A stretch of DNA of 64,000 bases from Astropecten irregularis (GCA_963971285.1 OZ020245.1:21900983-21964982); one strand, 5' to 3'. Counted from the first letter of the stretch, positions 58,201 to 64,000 are shown. Made by a program: numbers and translations. The notes: generated by a model not told the origin, from the sequence alone.

Positions 58201-60771
58201 CAGATAACAAAGCGTAGATATAAATAATATTCTGATGAATTATTTGCCTTGCCTCCCCCCCTCCTCCAAACCCCAGGCTCGAACTGGTGCTCTAGCCGTT
58301 GAGGATATGGACGGAGGTACCTTCACCATCAGTAACGGTGGCGTGTTTGGTTCCATGTTTGGCACTCCCATCATCAACCCCCCACAGTCAGCTATTCTGG
58401 GCATGCACGCAACGAATGACAGGCCAGTAGCCATCAATGGGAAGGTATGACCGATGATCTGTAGGAACACGAGGTCCTGAACATTTGGGATTGGCATTCA
58501 AGCTTTGTCAATCAAAGATGTGGCTCAAAACTCTGAAGCAGCTTCACCCATTCGGTCCTGTATGCTTATTTGCTGTCCACATCTCAAATATTTCAGAGTT
58601 TACACAATTTAGTTTTCAGTGTTGGTCAGTAACCACTATTTTCTCGATAAACTTCTAAAATTCATGCATTTGTAATTTTCAAGGTTTGATATAGAAAATT
58701 CACTACTGTACACAAGAGACATAGAGCTATCTATCATAGAATACCTATTGTTAGTATAAAGAGCATGTTTCACTACTTTCAGGTGGATATCAGCACCTTG
58801 GTACTGGATACCTGGGTCGATTTCATAGAGCTGCTTAAGCACAAAATTTGCTTAAGCATGAAAAGTTTTCTTTTATCAAACAGGATTACCAACCAAATTT
58901 CCATATGATGTTTACTGCTTTTGACTTGTATTTTGACCATTGTTTGCTAAGCATAACATTCACAAGGAGTTTTGGCTGGCATACTGATTTTATGCACCAA
59001 GGTATTTGGTGCTTAAAGCAAATTGTGGTGCTTAAGCAGCTCTATGAAATTGGCCCCAGGGCATACTGACTAACTGAATATATCCCTGGGGTCGATTTCA
59101 CAAAACTAGTCGCATTGATGCATTGCAGTCCTACGTACATGTAGGATAAGACATCTACAATGGGTTATCCTTCGTAACTCAAGTAACGATCGATCGTAGG
59201 GCTTCGTGAAATCGACCCCAGGTGTGGGATTAAATGGCAATTTATGGTACATGACATAAAATAACTCAGGTACATGAATGAAAAAATGAAAAAGTGGAGA
59301 AATGAGTATGTAAAAAAAGTATAAGATGGTCATTTACAGGAAAGATTCATCACCTGGATCAGCTTGTTTTGACAATAGCTACAGGGTGTTGGGGTTCATG
59401 AAGTTCTTATTAGATGTATCCGAGTAGCTTCCCCTGGTCAATACGGGTCCCATCACCCGGATCAGCCACCACAGCCGGGCTAATCGAATACCGCCATCTT
59501 GAATATGTGTGACGTGCTTCCCACCACTGACTCTGCTCGCGTGCAGGGTCACTAGTGGCTGCCCTGGGTGAACCCTGAGAATGATGTCGGACCTAATCGA
59601 ACGGTACAAGAGCTGACTCGGAGCGACCTTGGTGACCTACTCGAACGCACCTATTATACTAGTGCTGTGCATCAAAAACGGATTTACGGGCTCCCGCTTA
59701 AAATCTTGCCATCCGGTTTCAAAATTTCAAAAACGGTATAACGAAACCAACATTTTAAAAAGTAGACTGACGTTTGCCCAATAAATAAACAACCCCAAAA
59801 GTGTAGACTGTATAAAACATATTTGAATTTCAGTCGTTTTGGGGTCCATTTTGCCAAGCAGAAACAAACTTTTCGCAAACTTGATAAAACAAATATTGCG
59901 AACAGCCTTCCGAACGCGACGATCGCTCGAAAGAAGACGTAAACATATCGCGTACGATGCATCATGAACACCGCATGCCCACCACGTGGCCGCATGGCCC
60001 GGACCATGCAGCAGCAGCATTGCATCCAGAAAATTCCACGATGTGTAATGTGCGCCGCACCATTCAAAGCATACGTTGTGCACCAGTGTACAGTCGCCAA
60101 TTCGCAATCGGGCCGGAAGTGGAAGCCTACATGTCGTACGTACAACGTGTGTATTTGGTGCATGCATTCAGGTTGCGCTCGGTACCGTGGATTTCGGCCG
60201 GCTTCAATGCAGATTTTTCGGTAAGAAATGTGACATGTCACGCTGAGCAAGTTATGAAAGATTCTGACTGAATATTCTGTGAGGTTGCCGGCACCAAATA
60301 ATCGCAAGATTCCCAAACACGCACGTAGATCGAGACCAGAAACTTAATGTATACGTCGGCGCAACGATCGTTGTAGCATGTTTTACACACTCCTACATAC
60401 AGCGCTATGCATCATTTGATCTTGCACATTATCGACATGTGTGTAATATAGCGCTATCATTCATTTTTATGAATCGGAGCTTGGGCAACCGCTAATTTTT
60501 TCAAAGCGTTTTCCGGTTTTCAAAAGCTCCGAAAATGCACAGCACTATATTATACCACCGTAGAAATTCCCCTAAGTTAGTCAGAGTCTGTTGAGCCGAA
60601 GTTGACCTCACCTCCCTTTGTTTGGTTTTATTACAGGTTGAGATCCGTCCCATGATGTATGTGGCCCTGACGTACGACCACAGACTCATAGACGGCAGAG
60701 AGGCAGTCACCTTCCTCAAGAAAATCAAGTCAGCTGTCGAGGACCCCATGGTCCTTCTTCTAGACCTTTAA
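31145..60771 (+). CDS. DLST: Dihydrolipoamide succinyltransferase, E2 of the 2-oxoglutarate dehydrogenase complex, mitochondrial (15 exons)
   Basis: Exons: 31145-31219, 34423-34456, 35057-35108, 44443-44531, 45556-45636, 47715-47770, 48498-48606, 50664-50855, 52326-52411, 54248-54345, 56582-56712, 57371-57438, 57636-57719, 58277-58444, 60637-60771. They sum to 1458 nt, 485 residues. All introns are GT-AG and all phases fit. Layout: transit peptide about 1-84; lipoyl domain about 85-165 with lipoyl Lys129 in EIETDK; Pro/Ala linker about 166-255; catalytic domain about 258-485 with active-site His456 and Asp460 in DHRLIDG. No peripheral subunit-binding domain is visible, as is usual for animal DLST. 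The enzyme moves the succinyl group from lipoamide to CoA in the matrix TCA cycle and forms the 24-mer core of the complex. The protein is somewhat longer than vertebrate DLST, through the leader and linker. No frameshift or internal stop was seen. Identity of exons 5-15 is secure; exons 1-4 are inferred. Confidence 0.96.
31551..31657. repeat. Inverted repeat in DLST intron 1
   Basis: GTTGCGATGATCGTAACCCT at the left has its exact complement AGGGTTACGATCATCGCAAC at the right. An inner pair GTCTGACATGGGGA and TCCCCATGTCAGAC is also exact. Confidence 0.85.
31788..32062. mobile_element. Inverted-repeat element in DLST intron 1
   Basis: Left arm includes GGTAACGGTGTACAAGCAGG and ACCTATAAAGGGAATAAAA. 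The right arm is the near-exact complement, ending CTTGTACACCGTTACC. Arms are about 50 bp and the middle is unique. No family partner was seen in the window. Confidence 0.7.
32183..32312. mobile_element. Inverted-repeat element in DLST intron 1
   Basis: GGTAATCCTGGGTTAAGGGC at the left and CCCCTAAAACCCAGGATTAC at the right, with ACATGTACATGTATACATGT in the loop. Confidence 0.7.
32527..33260 (-). mobile_element. Degraded DNA transposon, family O, in DLST intron 1
   Basis: Begins GGCCGATTTCACGAAACTCG and closes with AAGACACGTCTTAGCATTTTGTC. TAAGACxxG-type words recur at both ends. On the minus strand 33047-32943 is a 34-codon ORF starting [18 protein letters not shown] and ending at TAA. It may be a stub of a Harbinger-type Myb-like gene, but this is a guess. 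Confidence 0.5.
33598..33676. mobile_element. Family E fragment
   Basis: Shares GCAGCCCTA, ACAATGGGTTTTCCTTCGTA and ATCGATCGTAGGGCTTCATG with the copy at 59089. Confidence 0.55.
34308..34390 (-). mobile_element. tRNA-derived SINE, family S2, head lost
   Basis: AACAAAGAAAAATTTACTGG then GCGGGATTCGAACC (B-box complement) and part of the A-box region. It ends about 35 bp before DLST exon 2. Confidence 0.7.
34423..34456 (+). CDS. DLST: DLST exon 2: 34-nt microexon of the transit peptide
   Basis: A strong pyrimidine tract and TAG acceptor precede it and a GTAATA donor follows. It reads [11 protein letters not shown] plus one base. The length is the one needed to link exon 1 (phase 0) to exon 3. 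Presequences vary, so there is no homology support for the residues themselves. Support comes from splice signals and phase only. Confidence 0.6.
35057..35108 (+). CDS. DLST: DLST exon 3: 52-nt exon of the transit peptide
   Basis: Acceptor TTGCAG, donor GTAATG. Read with the single base carried from exon 2 it gives [17 protein letters not shown] and two bases that complete an Arg codon with exon 4. Read alone in phase 0 it could not join exon 4, where a stop would follow. This supports exon 2 being real. An AGGCCTTTT-ended repeat starts about 40 bp downstream. Confidence 0.6.
35148..35775. mobile_element. Element with AGGCCTTTTCACAC ends, family H
   Basis: Left end AGGCCTTTTTTACACT, right end GTGTGAAAAGGCCTT, TA on the left side. 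The interior shows repeated GTGTGAAAAG words. The open frames inside have no recognisable domain. It lies 40 bp after DLST exon 3. Confidence 0.65.
35914..36125. mobile_element. Family D variant, right end truncated
   Basis: GGGGCCTATTTCATAGAGCT, then CTTAGCACAA and the shared AACAACCAAATTTCCATC core. It stops at GCAATTTTTGTGCCCCTG instead of a full terminal repeat. Confidence 0.65.
36560..36650 (+). mobile_element. tRNA-like fragment
   Basis: GGCTGGTTGAGCGCCGGTA resembles an A-box region and TAGTTCGAATCCTGC a B-box. The stem does not close, so a SINE or decayed tRNA is more likely than a tRNA gene. Confidence 0.5.
37098..37347. mobile_element. Palindromic MITE, family D
   Basis: Starts GGGCCAATTTCAAAGTG and ends GCAGCTCTATGAAATTGGCC. 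It is inverted relative to the copies at 10175 and 58813. Confidence 0.85.
38927..39247 (-). mobile_element. MITE family B, right end truncated
   Basis: Begins ACAGTACAGGATTGGTAACA, then the shared core and TTGTGACTCGGATGTCAG. The CCTTTAA end is missing. Confidence 0.7.
39400..39537. mobile_element. Short palindromic element with GTGTCCCAATT ends
   Basis: GTCGTGTCCCAATTCTCTGG at the left and CCAGAGATTTGGGACACAGC at the right. A related palindrome with GGATCCCAATTGACGG sits near 55823-55952. Confidence 0.65.
39946..40284 (+). mobile_element. TTAA-type MITE, family A
   Basis: TTAA then AGGTAGTATCATACTTTGGT at the left. The right end ACCAAAGTATGATACT lacks the final CCTTTAA. Confidence 0.85.
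40629..40655. repeat. (CT)n microsatellite
   Basis: CT dinucleotide run in DLST intron 3, ending CAG. It could be mistaken for a splice acceptor, but nothing suggests an exon follows. Confidence 0.85.
42159..42407 (-). mobile_element. MITE family B, internally deleted, with TTAA flanks
   Basis: TTAA, AGATACAGTACAGGATTGGT, core, then a short GTTGGGTTTTCGCCATTTAT and TATCTTTAA. The GTGACC half is missing. Confidence 0.7.
44443..44531 (+). CDS. DLST: DLST exon 4: end of transit peptide
   Basis: Preceded by a long pyrimidine tract ending CTTAG, followed by donor GTGAGT. It encodes about 30 residues ending RGIRTSSIC, which resembles the FFRTTAVC stretch just before the mature start of vertebrate DLST. 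The leftover T joins AT of exon 5 to give Tyr84, so the mature enzyme probably begins near Asp85. Confidence 0.8.
44590..44905. mobile_element. hAT-like remnant (tentative)
   Basis: The right end reads ATATTTTGAGCCCTG, like CAGGGCTC-ended hAT elements. Repeated CACTAGAC and TACTAGACC words fill the interior. The left end could not be found. Confidence 0.35.
45241..45297. repeat. Three 19-bp tandem units, each an inverted repeat
   Basis: TCCCTCATGTGAGGGACGG is repeated three times in a row in DLST intron 4. Within each unit TCCCTCA and TGAGGGA are complementary around two bases, so the array can fold in several registers. Confidence 0.9.
45556..45636 (+). CDS. DLST: DLST exon 5: start of lipoyl domain
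   Basis: Encodes [20 protein letters not shown] followed by DVRWEK, the diagnostic start of the DLST lipoyl domain ([17 protein letters not shown]). Acceptor CCCCCGCACAG, donor GTAAGC. It ends with one base of the Ala111 codon. Confidence 0.97.
46780..47018. mobile_element. Palindromic element, family G
   Basis: Starts ATGTGGATCGGTTTGCGG and ends GGAAACCGATCCACAT. The interior arms hold TAAGGTCTCAACGTTTCGAC and its complement. Arms are about 100 bp. Confidence 0.85.
47148..47630. mobile_element. Element with AAGGCCTTTTCACAC ends, family H
   Basis: Left AAGGCCTTTTCACACAACAC, right GTCGTGTGAAAAGGCCTT, with TA on each side as a possible 2-bp duplication. Subterminal CTCAACCATT and AATGGTTGAG are also inverted. 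It ends about 85 bp before DLST exon 6. Confidence 0.75.
47715..47770 (+). CDS. DLST: DLST exon 6: lipoyl-lysine hairpin
   Basis: Encodes [19 protein letters not shown]. The last residue, Lys129, is the lysine that carries lipoate, in the canonical EIETDK turn. Acceptor TTTACAG, donor GTAAGT, ending in phase 0. Confidence 0.97.
47852..47947. mobile_element. Small palindrome with GGTCGATTTCACGAAA end
   Basis: GGTCGATTTCACGAAATGCT at the left and TTTCGTAAAATCAACTACTG at the right, directly left of a family C copy. Confidence 0.5.
47951..48248. mobile_element. Palindromic MITE, family C
   Basis: GGGCCCAATTTCATAGAATC at the left and GATTCCATGAAATTGGGCCC at the right. The interior matches the copy at 7191. 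Confidence 0.88.
48498..48606 (+). CDS. DLST: DLST exon 7: second half of lipoyl domain
   Basis: Encodes [20 protein letters not shown] through DLFKVQIS, the second beta sheet of the lipoyl domain. The acceptor is CTTGCAG. A second acceptor-like TTTTTTGGCAG lies about 115 bp upstream. Its use in phase would run into a stop, so the downstream site is taken. Confidence 0.96.
49612..49925 (+). mobile_element. LINE 3' end: ORF2 C-terminus and tail
   Basis: From about 49618 one frame reads [14 protein letters not shown], then after an in-frame TGA (49677-49679) [28 protein letters not shown] and [10 protein letters not shown], then TAG. AxxLWNxLP and FKxxLKTxxF are signatures of the C-terminus of CR1/L2-like LINE ORF2. 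The tail GCGCAATATAAATG follows. It is truncated at the 5' side, inactive and lies in DLST intron 7. Confidence 0.85.
50172..50536 (-). mobile_element. MITE family B
   Basis: TTAAAGGTAAGTACTGGATT at the left and GTGACCTTTACCAAACATG then TATACCTTTA at the right. The most complete B copy with both halves. Confidence 0.8.
50664..50855 (+). CDS. DLST: DLST exon 8: Pro/Ala-rich interdomain linker
   Basis: About 64 residues made almost only of Pro, Ala, Thr and Ser, including a run of six prolines. This is the flexible arm that lets the lipoyl domain visit the E1, E2 and E3 sites. Donor GTAGGA. A TTAA-flanked repeat (family A) starts about 25 bp into the following intron. Confidence 0.93.
50881..51230 (-). 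mobile_element. TTAA-type MITE, family A, full length
   Basis: TTAA at 50881-50884 and 51227-51230. Ends AGGTAGTATCATACTTTGGT and ACCAAAGTATGATACTACCT are exact complements. It sits 25 bp after the DLST exon 8 donor. Confidence 0.9.
51408..51541. repeat. Inverted repeat, about 55-bp arms
   Basis: GACACCATGTAATCTCTTCC with GTGAGAGTG at the left pairs with CACTCTCACAGAAGAGATTA and CATGGTGTC at the right. A (GGTTCT)n-like stretch is the loop. Confidence 0.8.
51967..52250 (+). mobile_element. tRNA-derived SINE, family S1
   Basis: A-box TTGGGGTAGTGGTT, B-box near GGGTTCAAATTC, body CCACAAGTGGATTGGGTTTC, and an (AAT)n tail. Confidence 0.85.
52326..52411 (+). CDS. DLST: DLST exon 9: linker end
   Basis: Encodes [20 protein letters not shown] then FPAARTEQR, leading into the catalytic domain. 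Acceptor ATATTCAG, donor GTAAGG, phases 2 in and 0 out. Confidence 0.93.
52550..52651 (+). mobile_element. tRNA-derived SINE, family S2
   Basis: GGGCTGGATAGCTCAGTTGG has a good A-box and GGGTCGAATCCCGCC a good B-box, 40-50 bases apart as in a tRNA. The acceptor ends do not pair, and the CAATTTTTCTTTGTTCACTT tail matches the other S2 copies. Confidence 0.8.
54248..54345 (+). CDS. DLST: DLST exon 10: start of catalytic domain
   Basis: Encodes [20 protein letters not shown] followed by [12 protein letters not shown]. This is the highly conserved N-terminal helix and first strand of the E2 acyltransferase fold. Confidence 0.97.
54508..54948. mobile_element. Old composite element, family R left end and D-like right half
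   Basis: The left end GGGGCCGATTTCAATATTAA with CAAAGTCCAAATCCATCGCT matches the element at 55949. From about 54775 the sequence instead resembles family D (GATTACCAACCAAATGTTC, CATAACATTCGCACAGG). Confidence 0.45.
55538..55780. mobile_element. Palindromic MITE, family D variant
   Basis: GGGGCCAATTTCATAGAGCT at the left and AGCAGCTCTATGATAGTGGC at the right. It uses TTAGCACAAAA in place of the TTAAGCACAAAA of typical D copies, as does the copy at 35914. Confidence 0.8.
55823..55952. mobile_element. Short palindromic element
   Basis: GGATCCCAATTGACGGTTAC and AACAAGGATCTGGGACCGG as weak inverted ends, with GACTATAGCAGCTCTG inside. Distantly like 39400-39537. Confidence 0.4.
55949..56091. mobile_element. 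Palindromic MITE, family R
   Basis: GGGACCGGTTTCACTAACGC at the left and GACTTTAGTGAAATTGGCCC at the right. The interior has AAGCCCAAATCCATAGCTAA. Confidence 0.65.
56143..56405. repeat. Diverged partial copy of the 59661-60547 element
   Basis: Shared words include ATATTCTGT, GAGGTTGC-like sequence, GTAGATCGAGACCAGAAACT and CGATTGTTGTAGCATGTTT, in the same order and orientation as in 60184-60395. Confidence 0.6.
56582..56712 (+). CDS. DLST: DLST exon 11: catalytic domain
   Basis: Encodes [20 protein letters not shown] then [24 protein letters not shown], with the conserved [11 protein letters not shown] core. The intron after it carries a hAT-like insertion with an 8-bp duplication. Confidence 0.97.
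56834..56921. repeat. Inverted repeat in DLST intron 11
   Basis: AGAACCGGTCTTCAAGTCAA at the left is the exact complement of TTGACTTGAAGACCGGTTCT at the right. The loop is rich in CAACAGCGCAGG. Confidence 0.85.
57073..57281. mobile_element. Non-autonomous hAT-like element with 8-bp duplication
   Basis: Starts CAGAGTTGT and ends ACAACTCTG. GATACTTG flanks it on both sides (57065-57072 and 57282-57289). The body is built of GAGTCGAGTC and GACTCAAGTC words. It lies in DLST intron 11 about 80 bp before exon 12. Confidence 0.88.
57371..57438 (+). CDS. DLST: DLST exon 12: catalytic domain
   Basis: Encodes [20 protein letters not shown] plus TPK. The [14 protein letters not shown] block is characteristic of succinyl-specific E2. 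Confidence 0.97.
57636..57719 (+). CDS. DLST: DLST exon 13: catalytic domain
   Basis: Encodes [20 protein letters not shown] then ALNEIGEK; phase 0 at both ends, 28 codons. The preceding intron is only 197 bp. Confidence 0.97.
57782..58017 (+). mobile_element. tRNA-derived SINE, family S1, internal deletion
   Basis: A-box ATGGCGTAGCGGTT, B-box CCAGGTTCAAGTCTGG, body CCACAAGTGGATTGGATTTT. Part of the CACTTTTGAGGAATCC segment before the AATAAATAATAATAAAA tail is missing. DLST intron 13. Confidence 0.85.
58277..58444 (+). CDS. DLST: DLST exon 14: catalytic domain
   Basis: Fifty-six codons. Contains the near-invariant [20 protein letters not shown], the [15 protein letters not shown] block and the DRPVAINGK block. 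Phase 0 at both ends. Confidence 0.98.
58813..59058. mobile_element. Palindromic MITE, family D
   Basis: GGGTCGATTTCATAGAGCTG at the left and CAGCTCTATGAAATTGGCCC at the right, with the standard D interior. Confidence 0.87.
59089..59219. mobile_element. Palindromic MITE, family E
   Basis: GGGGTCGATTTCACAAAACT at the left and GCTTCGTGAAATCGACCCC at the right. Inner words CGATCGATCGTAGG and TCCTACGTACATGTAGGA. Confidence 0.8.
59661..60547. mobile_element. Element with AGTGCTGTGCAT ends
   Basis: Left AGTGCTGTGCATCAAAAACG, right GCACAGCACT after AGCTCCGAAAAT, with TATAC/TATA near both edges. The interior is GC-richer and free of stops over 210 codons on the minus strand, without a recognisable domain. 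Its part from about 60184 to 60395 resembles 56143-56405. Confidence 0.6.
60637..60771 (+). CDS. DLST: DLST exon 15: active site and stop
   Basis: Encodes [37 protein letters not shown] and MVLLLDL, then TAA. DHRLIDG holds the catalytic His and Asp, and the LLLDL C-terminus is typical of DLST. A repeat with a long fortuitous ORF ends about 90 bp before the acceptor. Confidence 0.98.
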   Translation, partial: VEIRPMMYVALTYDHRLIDGREAVTFLKKIKSAVEDPMVLLLDL

Positions 60772-61062
60772 AAGATACGAAGTATTGCTCCTTAAAGAGT
60801 CGATAGTCCCAGCACAATACTTAACCAAGCCTTGTTTTTAAATCCCTTTCTTTCTTCTCTCTCGTGTCTTCATTTTCCTCCCTGAAAATCTAGCTGCAGT
60901 CCTAGTCGCTTGAAAGGAGGAAAGTCTTAGAATTAAATGAGTTATACCGATTAAGTGAAACAGTATTCTCTTAATAGTGGAGGCCTGAACATTCTAATTG
61001 GATGCTTCTGCTGTTTTGATTGGCTGATGCAATGACACATGATTCAAGGCTGATATTTTTGG

Positions 61063-61337
61063 AGATTCATTATGTCAAATCCAGTGTAAAGATGGAATAT
61101 TGTACTCACTATTTAGTGACGTTTCACTGATAAGCTATTAGTTTCATTAGACTGGCGACTCTACCACTGTTCAATGTCCTTTTGTTGACGATGGAGACTG
61201 CCGTAGAGGGCTTGGTAATGAGACCGTCAAAGTGGTACGAGTAGGCAGTCTGATGAAACCGATAGCTTATCAGTGAAACGACAATAAATAGTGAGTACAA
61301 CATTCCATCTATACACTGGATTTGACATAATGAATCT
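61063..61337. mobile_element. Inverted-repeat element in the DLST 3' UTR candidate
   Basis: AGATTCATTATGTCAAATCC at the left and GGATTTGACATAATGAATCT at the right are exact. Complementarity continues inward with few breaks to near the middle (GTTTCACTGATAAGCTATTA and TAGCTTATCAGTGAAAC). Confidence 0.85.
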
Positions 61338-62671
61338 ACAAATATATCTGCCAATGTACAATCCAGATGAATCTGTTCAAAGATGATTCAAGGCTGTTGT
61401 GTCATTGGTTTCAACGATGTTTACATCTTGTTTTGAGATGATATACTGGTAGTTAATTTTTGAATAACAGAATCACATTGAGTTTCCCTGACCACCTCCA
61501 TCTTAATCCACCCAACCGTATTAAAGAGTAAAGAATCTTGCATATGCAGAGAAATATTTTATTTTGGAAAGAGTACAAGGGAAACGTGCTCTCGAACGGT
61601 GCATTTTGCGTTTGGCTTATTTTGTAAAACCTTTCCATCAGCAATGGTCCCTTCCGGCCTGTCAATCAAACTGTGTGCTTTGACCAATTGGAGGACGTCT
61701 TTTAATCAGGTGACCACGAAAACCTCGGTCAAACTCGGTCGCATGCTGTATGTAAACACACACATGGGCGGGGCTTAATAGCAAAGCCGAAAATCTATTG
61801 TTCACATTTTGCAGTGGTAAATCTTACGTGCGTTCCCACTTTTAGTATAATGGCTCACATATGGACAATCTACTCTGATTTTGACTGTTGCGTGATTCTG
61901 CTGATATTGTTGACAGTTTCATGTGACATTAGATGTGGCCTATGAGGTGTGCATGAAGTACAGTTACATTTTCATTTGAAACACTAAAGTCTCTTGGTTT
62001 TATTGGTATACAAAATTGACGTTGCATGATTTCTACAATCCGGTTTACTCATTTGACGTAATACCAGCAGAAGGTAAAATTGACAACCACCACTTGGCAA
62101 TTTAGGAACTGTACTTTAATCTCCATAATATTTTATTATGTTGCCAATTTTCTTCTCAACTTCATTGTGAACACTGCTGACAGCACACACTCATTTGAGG
62201 TATTCAGTAAAAATGATTATGATAAGTTCAAACAAACATTAGTCATTTGGGAAATAAACAATGTTGCGATTGTTGCTTTTGCCCAAAAGAAGACATTGGT
62301 TTGTTGAATCCATTGAAATTTGCCGCAATGCACGTTGCAATCATTGCCCATTACGGATTGGCTGAATTCAGTTGGCATGGTTACTGTGTACACCTGTGGG
62401 GGTTATAATGATGGTGATTCTATAGTACATTGTAGTGTTCCCTGTACAGTTACGCTCTGCATCAATGTGATGATTGTTTGCTATTTCCATTGAATTGCAT
62501 TGAATAGTGGCATTTTTTGGGAGGAGAGGTTTAATTGCCCTCCCCCACACAAAAATGGACTCATTGTGGTGAAACTACCCCTTGATTTGCATTGATTGTC
62601 CTTATTTCAAGGAGAGTGTAATCTGTGAACCCCAAACACAGATGCGGGCCCTTATCCGGTAGTATTCCACT

Positions 62672-62784
62672 TTGGGTCTATTTGTTTCAGGCACAAGATC
62701 ACGGATCCTGCTACTCCGGATCCCATTTTAGTGTACCTGCATATCTGCAGATCACAGATTCCGTGCGCGAAACAAACAGGCCCT
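62672..62784. mobile_element. Palindromic MITE, family I
   Basis: TTGGGTCTATTTGTTTCAGG at the left and CGAAACAAACAGGCCC at the right, GGATCC words inside. Pairs with the copy at 7511. Confidence 0.65.
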
Positions 62785-63432
62785 TAGTGTGCCCCCATTG
62801 TTTATGCTGACCTCTCTTCACACATGGCCTGGCCTCATGACATATGTGTAGCCAGTTTCTTATAATTCTGGCCAGTGTAAAAAAACAAAGCGGCGGAAGG
62901 GGTTAACAGCCAATGACCAAAGATCCTTCCCAGACATTCTATAATGTTCAAAATTCACTTTGTTTATTTTACCTATACTATGGCTATTATTTGCAGTGTG
63001 AAACAAACATACAAACAATTTTTGTGTATTATGAAATATGAAAGGATTTTGCAGGTGTATTAAATGTTATGAATTTCACTTTGTTCCCTTAACTTTCTCC
63101 TCTTTATTGCAATGCCAATAAAAATAGAATTGATGCAAAATGTTAATAATTTATGTATAATTAGACATGCTACACAGAATATCATATGTACTCATTTCGG
63201 ACCCATAGTACATTTTGGGGATTTTACCAAGAGGGGTACACGATACAGATGGTGTTTTTTATGTTATAGTAAAGATTTAATGTTAATATAAAGACATGTT
63301 TGGTTTGTTCAAAGATAGTACAATTTGAAAATGAATAAAGAAAATCGTCAAAGATTTTATGAAATTGATGGTATTTTGCACTGTGTAATTATTACATGAT
63401 GAATCCATTGCTGCAACCATTGATAATTCAGT

Positions 63433-63726
63433 TTAAAGGTATAATGCATGATTGGTAAGGGGCACAGAACAGCACTCACTCTGTCTAATCAAACATGTAC
63501 ATAAAATAACACACTTGCGAAAATTTGAGCTCAATCCGACATCTGAGTCACGAGATCAAAACTGTTTTCGGTCTTTGTTTTACCAATTTCTGGATAAATA
63601 CACCATTTCAGGCAGAAATATTTCAACGGTATGTTACCGTACCAGCACCATCTTCATACCCTAAAAGTTATACGTAAATCTGTGAACATTTCTGTTTGGA
63701 TTTGTTACCAATGCATGCCACTAAAA
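63433..63726 (+). mobile_element. MITE family B
   Basis: TTAAAGGTATAATGCATGAT, GGCACAGAACAGCACTCACT, then the core shared with family A in reverse, ending TTACCAATGCATGCCACT. Confidence 0.75.
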
Positions 63727-63797
63727 GTGCATATCCACATCTTGTGAAATATTGTCCATAATTCATGTTTTTTATTTGATTTTGTTTTATTTGGGGT

Positions 63798-63870
63798 ACA
63801 TCTTACATCATGATACAACTATCTACATTACAGAATTAATGTAGATAGTTGTATCATAATGTAAGATGTA
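63798..63870. repeat. Inverted repeat, about 33-bp arms
   Basis: ACATCTTACATCATGATACA and ACTATCTACATTA at the left pair with TAATGTAGATAGTTGTATCA and TAATGTAAGATGT at the right with a loop under ten bases. Confidence 0.85.
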
Positions 63871-63881
63871 ATTTGGGCCTG

Positions 63882-64000
63882 AAAGGTAGTATCATACTTT
63901 GGCAGCATACCGAAACAGAAATCTGCAAAGATTTACCTATAACTTACGGGGTATAAAGATGGTGATGGTAGAAACATACTGTTTTGTCTGCCAGAAATGC
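63882..64000 (-). mobile_element. TTAA-type MITE, family A (cut by window edge)
   Basis: AAAGGTAGTATCATACTTTG then GCAGCATACCGAAACAGAAA, like the divergent copy at 20048. The flanking TTAA is not seen here. Confidence 0.75.

Larger units (their letters stand above)
60772..63360 (+). other. Probable DLST 3' UTR with two poly(A) signals
   Basis: No coding exon is seen after the DLST stop. AATAAA signals outside repeats occur at 63117-63122 and 63334-63339. An earlier AATAAA near 61285 lies inside a palindromic repeat. The true 3' end cannot be fixed from sequence. If either late signal is used, the UTR includes the inverted repeat at 61063-61337 and the short element at 62672-62784. Confidence 0.45.

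Noticed and set aside
59684-60316. 210-codon minus-strand open frame as a gene
   Set aside because: It lies inside an inverted-repeat element in a DLST intron, has no recognisable domain and unusual composition, and the related copy at 56143 does not keep it. Kept only as part of the element.

Overview
The window looks like nuclear DNA from an animal with compact introns, most plausibly a marine deuterostome such as an echinoderm. The basis is AT-rich sequence, metazoan splice sites, one gene of about 30 kb, and a dense mix of short palindromic DNA transposons, tRNA-derived SINEs and LINE tails. The taxon is an inference. Nothing prokaryotic, no CRISPR array, no rRNA gene and no convincing functional tRNA gene was seen.

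One protein-coding gene could be reconstructed: DLST, the dihydrolipoamide succinyltransferase (E2) subunit of the mitochondrial 2-oxoglutarate dehydrogenase complex. It lies on the + strand from 31145 to 60771. Fifteen exons join with consistent GT-AG sites and phases into 1458 nt (485 codons plus stop). They encode a mitochondrial transit peptide, one lipoyl domain, a long Pro/Ala linker and a complete catalytic domain ending in DHRLIDG. Exons 5 to 15 are certain. Exons 1 to 4 encode the transit peptide and rest on splice signals, phase continuity and resemblance to other DLST leaders.

Layout. 1-30.5 kb: no gene recognised; transposon copies alternate with unique, somewhat GC-richer islands that could be regulatory. 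30.8-31.14 kb: presumed DLST promoter and 5' leader, with a weak hint of a divergent minus-strand first exon. 31.1-60.8 kb: DLST, with introns carrying most of the recognisable repeats. 60.8-63.4 kb: DLST 3' UTR candidate with two AATAAA signals and two palindromic elements. 63.4-64 kb: two more elements, the last cut by the window edge.

The repeat landscape is the most unusual part. At least ten families of short non-autonomous elements can be told apart by eye. One pair (called A and B here) shares an internal core but has different ends and duplicates TTAA. Several others (C, D, E, O, Q, R) have unrelated cores but share a terminal motif close to GGGGCCRATTTCA. Three clear nesting or adjacency events are visible: a TTAA element inside a LINE tail, two A copies sharing one TTAA, and a four-unit SINE array flanked by a 14-bp direct repeat. 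Two hAT-like elements have perfect 8-bp target duplications. I found no sign of an undescribed multi-gene system.
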